Below, in pieces: positions 5,755 to 7,037 of a stretch of DNA of 7,037 nucleotides (positions are counted from its first letter, which is position 1; each line of letters begins with the position of its first letter). The stretch is from CAG-791 sp963591995 (lineage in GTDB: Bacteria > Bacillota > Clostridia > Lachnospirales > Lachnospiraceae), in NCBI GenBank assembly GCA_963591995.1, contig CAVAUJ010000101.1, positions 1-7,037 of the forward strand. The letters run 5' to 3'. A program made the position numbers and the translations under genes. The notes below the pieces were generated by a model. The model had not been told where the DNA came from. It saw nothing but the letters and a program-made list of their open reading frames with translations, and did no database searches.

Positions 5755-6930
5755 GAAGAATCCATAGAAAAGCAAAAGACCCCTGCAGAGTCGATGCAGG
5801 AGCCGCGGTCCCTGCGCGAGCTGCTGGCACAGCTGGATGCACAGGGCATCACGGATTACCGGCGGTACGAAGCCGTGCGCCGCTTTCTGAGTTTCAAGGC
5901 AAGGGAAAAGAATGTGCCGATCTCCGGTTCCTTTGAGCTGACGCCGCTGTGCAACCTGGACTGCAGGATGTGCTATGTACACCTGAACCGGGAGCAGATG
6001 CAGGGTGCAGAGCTGATGCCGACGGAGGACTGGAAGCGGATCATGAAGGAGGCCGCGGACGCCGGCATGCTGTATGCCCGGCTGACGGGAGGAGAGTGTC
6101 TTACTTATCCCGGATTCCGGGAGCTGTACTGTTATCTTGTGGATCTGGGAGTGGAAACCTTTGTCCTCTCCAACGGCATCCGGATGGATGCGGACATGAC
6201 GGACTTCTTCGTCCGGCATCCCTCCTCCGGCATTCAGGTGACGCTGTACGGCGCGAGTGAGGATGCCTACGAGAGAGTGACCGGACACCGGGTGTTCGGC
6301 CGTGTCATGGAGAATTTGTGCCGGCTGCGGGATGCGGGAATCCCCTTGAGCATTGCGGTCACACCGAATGCCTTTATGACAGACGGAGAGGAGGTTGTCC
6401 GTCTGCTCCATGCGGAGGGCTTTCACTTCGCCATCAATGCCGGCATCGTTACACCGAGAAACGAGACGGGGCGCATGAGGGCGGACGCAGAGGTGGACGT
6501 CTACGCGGCGATGCTAAAGCTTCAAAGGAAGCTGGAGGGGAAGGATATCGGGCCTGCATACGATGCAGACAGCCTTCCGGATCCGCCCTCTGCCGGGAAG
6601 ACCCCGGAACGGGGGGTTCGCTGCGGCGCAGGGCGAGGTTCCTTTTCCATCGGCTGGCGGGGAGAGATGCGCCCGTGCAATACCTTTCCCTGCGAGCCGG
6701 TGGATGTGAGAGCCCTCGGATTTGCGGAGAGCTGGCGGCGGATCAATCGGATTGCCCTGGATTACCCGCGGCCGGCGGAATGTGAGGGCTGCTATTACCA
6801 CCCTGTGTGCAAGCATTGTGTGGCCGAGCACGGTGCCGGTGCACCGCCCGGACACGCCAGTCCTTTGATCTGCAAATGGGGAAAGCGCATGGTGGAGGAA
6901 GGCATCTTCACCGTTCCTGCAGAGGTATGA
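5752..6930 (+). CDS. Radical SAM/SPASM domain peptide-maturase-like enzyme
   Basis: With the start at 5752 the protein has 392 residues. The radical SAM cluster motif is CNLDCRMC (67-74; Cys67, Cys71, Cys74), which binds the 4Fe-4S cluster that cleaves S-adenosylmethionine. It is followed by LTGGE (111-115, SAM contact), VLSNGIRM (138-145) and VTLYGAS (163-169). The C-terminal part is a SPASM domain with Cys at 291 (CGAG), 309, 314, 344, 347, 353, 356 and 374, enough for auxiliary Fe-S clusters; the CEGCYYHPVCKHC spacing (344-356) is typical. SPASM enzymes often modify ribosomal peptides (thioether or C-C links, epimerisation, others), and some act on proteins or small molecules. No RRE/PqqD-like peptide-binding domain is obvious in the first 60 residues. 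It directly follows the peptidase-like gene and precedes a small peptide gene, so peptide modification is the best guess. The reaction is unknown. Confidence 0.9.
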   Translation: MEESIEKQKTPAESMQEPRSLRELLAQLDAQGITDYRRYEAVRRFLSFKAREKNVPISGSFELTPLCNLDCRMCYVHLNREQMQGAELMPTEDWKRIMKEAADAGMLYARLTGGECLTYPGFRELYCYLVDLGVETFVLSNGIRMDADMTDFFVRHPSSGIQVTLYGASEDAYERVTGHRVFGRVMENLCRLRDAGIPLSIAVTPNAFMTDGEEVVRLLHAEGFHFAINAGIVTPRNETGRMRADAEVDVYAAMLKLQRKLEGKDIGPAYDADSLPDPPSAGKTPERGVRCGAGRGSFSIGWRGEMRPCNTFPCEPVDVRALGFAESWRRINRIALDYPRPAECEGCYYHPVCKHCVAEHGAGAPPGHASPLICKWGKRMVEEGIFTVPAEV

Positions 6931-6962
6931 ATTCGTTTGAAAGCGGCGGATTCGTGTTGAAA
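6931..6962 (+). repeat. Imperfect direct repeat between radical SAM gene and peptide gene
   Basis: ATTCGTTTGAAA (6931-6942) recurs as ATTCGTGTTGAAA (6950-6962) with one extra base, at 19-nt spacing, in the 73-nt gap. It could be an operator half-site pair or chance. TTGAAA at 6957-6962 resembles a -35 box, but no good -10 follows at the right distance. Confidence 0.35.
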
Positions 6963-6986
6963 TTTACAGGCAATGGATGGTAACGG

Positions 6987-6993
6987 AAAGGAG
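6987..6993 (+). promoter_or_regulatory. Ribosome binding site of the terminal small gene
   Basis: AAAGGAG at 6987-6993 lies 10 nt before the ATG at 7004. This supports a genuine start for the small reading frame that runs off the window. Confidence 0.7.
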
Positions 6994-7003
6994 CCGGAAG
7001 CGT

Positions 7004-7037
7004 ATGAAAAAGAACTACGAAACACCCAATGTAGAGG
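7004..7037 (+). CDS. Start of a small peptide gene (MKKNYETPNVE...), cut by window end
   Basis: Only 11 codons are visible: MKKNYETPNVE. A recognisable ribosome binding site precedes the ATG. The pattern MKKxYExPxVE is familiar from very short Firmicutes proteins, some of which are encoded beside radical SAM enzymes. Position directly after a radical SAM/SPASM gene makes it a candidate precursor peptide. The total length, any Cys-rich or Thr/Ser-rich core and any cleavage motif lie outside the window, so it could also be an unrelated small protein. There is a 73-nt gap and no terminator between it and the radical SAM gene, so co-transcription is plausible. Confidence 0.6.
   Translation, partial: MKKNYETPNVE

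Overview
The window (about 60% GC by eye, strong AGGAGG-type ribosome binding sites, tightly packed genes) looks like a high-GC Firmicutes genome. A gut Clostridia member of the Oscillospiraceae or Lachnospiraceae type is most likely, judging from gene families only. All genes are on the + strand and appear to form one transcription unit. A near-consensus sigma-70/sigma-A promoter sits at 45-73, followed by an untranslated leader of about 150 nt.

Layout. Positions 1-229 hold the promoter and leader. 230-1363 encodes an LCP (LytR-CpsA-Psr) cell-wall glycopolymer transferase with an acidic pentapeptide repeat inserted in its catalytic domain. 1422-2621 encodes an unrecognised secreted protein made of two diverged copies of one domain. 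Then come a Wzz/CpsC chain-length and kinase-activator membrane protein (2618-3460), a CpsD/CapB-like tyrosine kinase with a long basic repetitive tail (3457-4530), a CpsB/YwqE-like PHP-family tyrosine phosphatase (4527-5267), an S24/S26 signal-peptidase-like protein (5264-5746), a radical SAM/SPASM enzyme (5752-6930), and the first 11 codons of a small protein beginning MKKNYETPNVE (7004 to the window edge). Four successive junctions are ATGA start/stop overlaps, and the fifth places the radical SAM ribosome binding site across the peptidase stop codon.

How they may work together. LCP, Wzz, tyrosine kinase and PHP phosphatase are the classic regulatory and attachment module of Gram-positive capsule or exopolysaccharide loci: the phosphorylation cycle controls chain length and export, and LCP attaches the polymer to the wall. 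The secreted duplicated protein is embedded in that module, so it may act on the polymer or its assembly outside the membrane. The last three genes (peptidase-like protein, radical SAM/SPASM maturase, small peptide) have the composition of a peptide-modification (RiPP-like) cassette transcriptionally linked to capsule control. This is the most likely place for an undescribed system, but the peptide is cut off by the window edge, so its nature is inferred. No mobile element, tRNA, rRNA, CRISPR array or convincing intrinsic terminator was seen.
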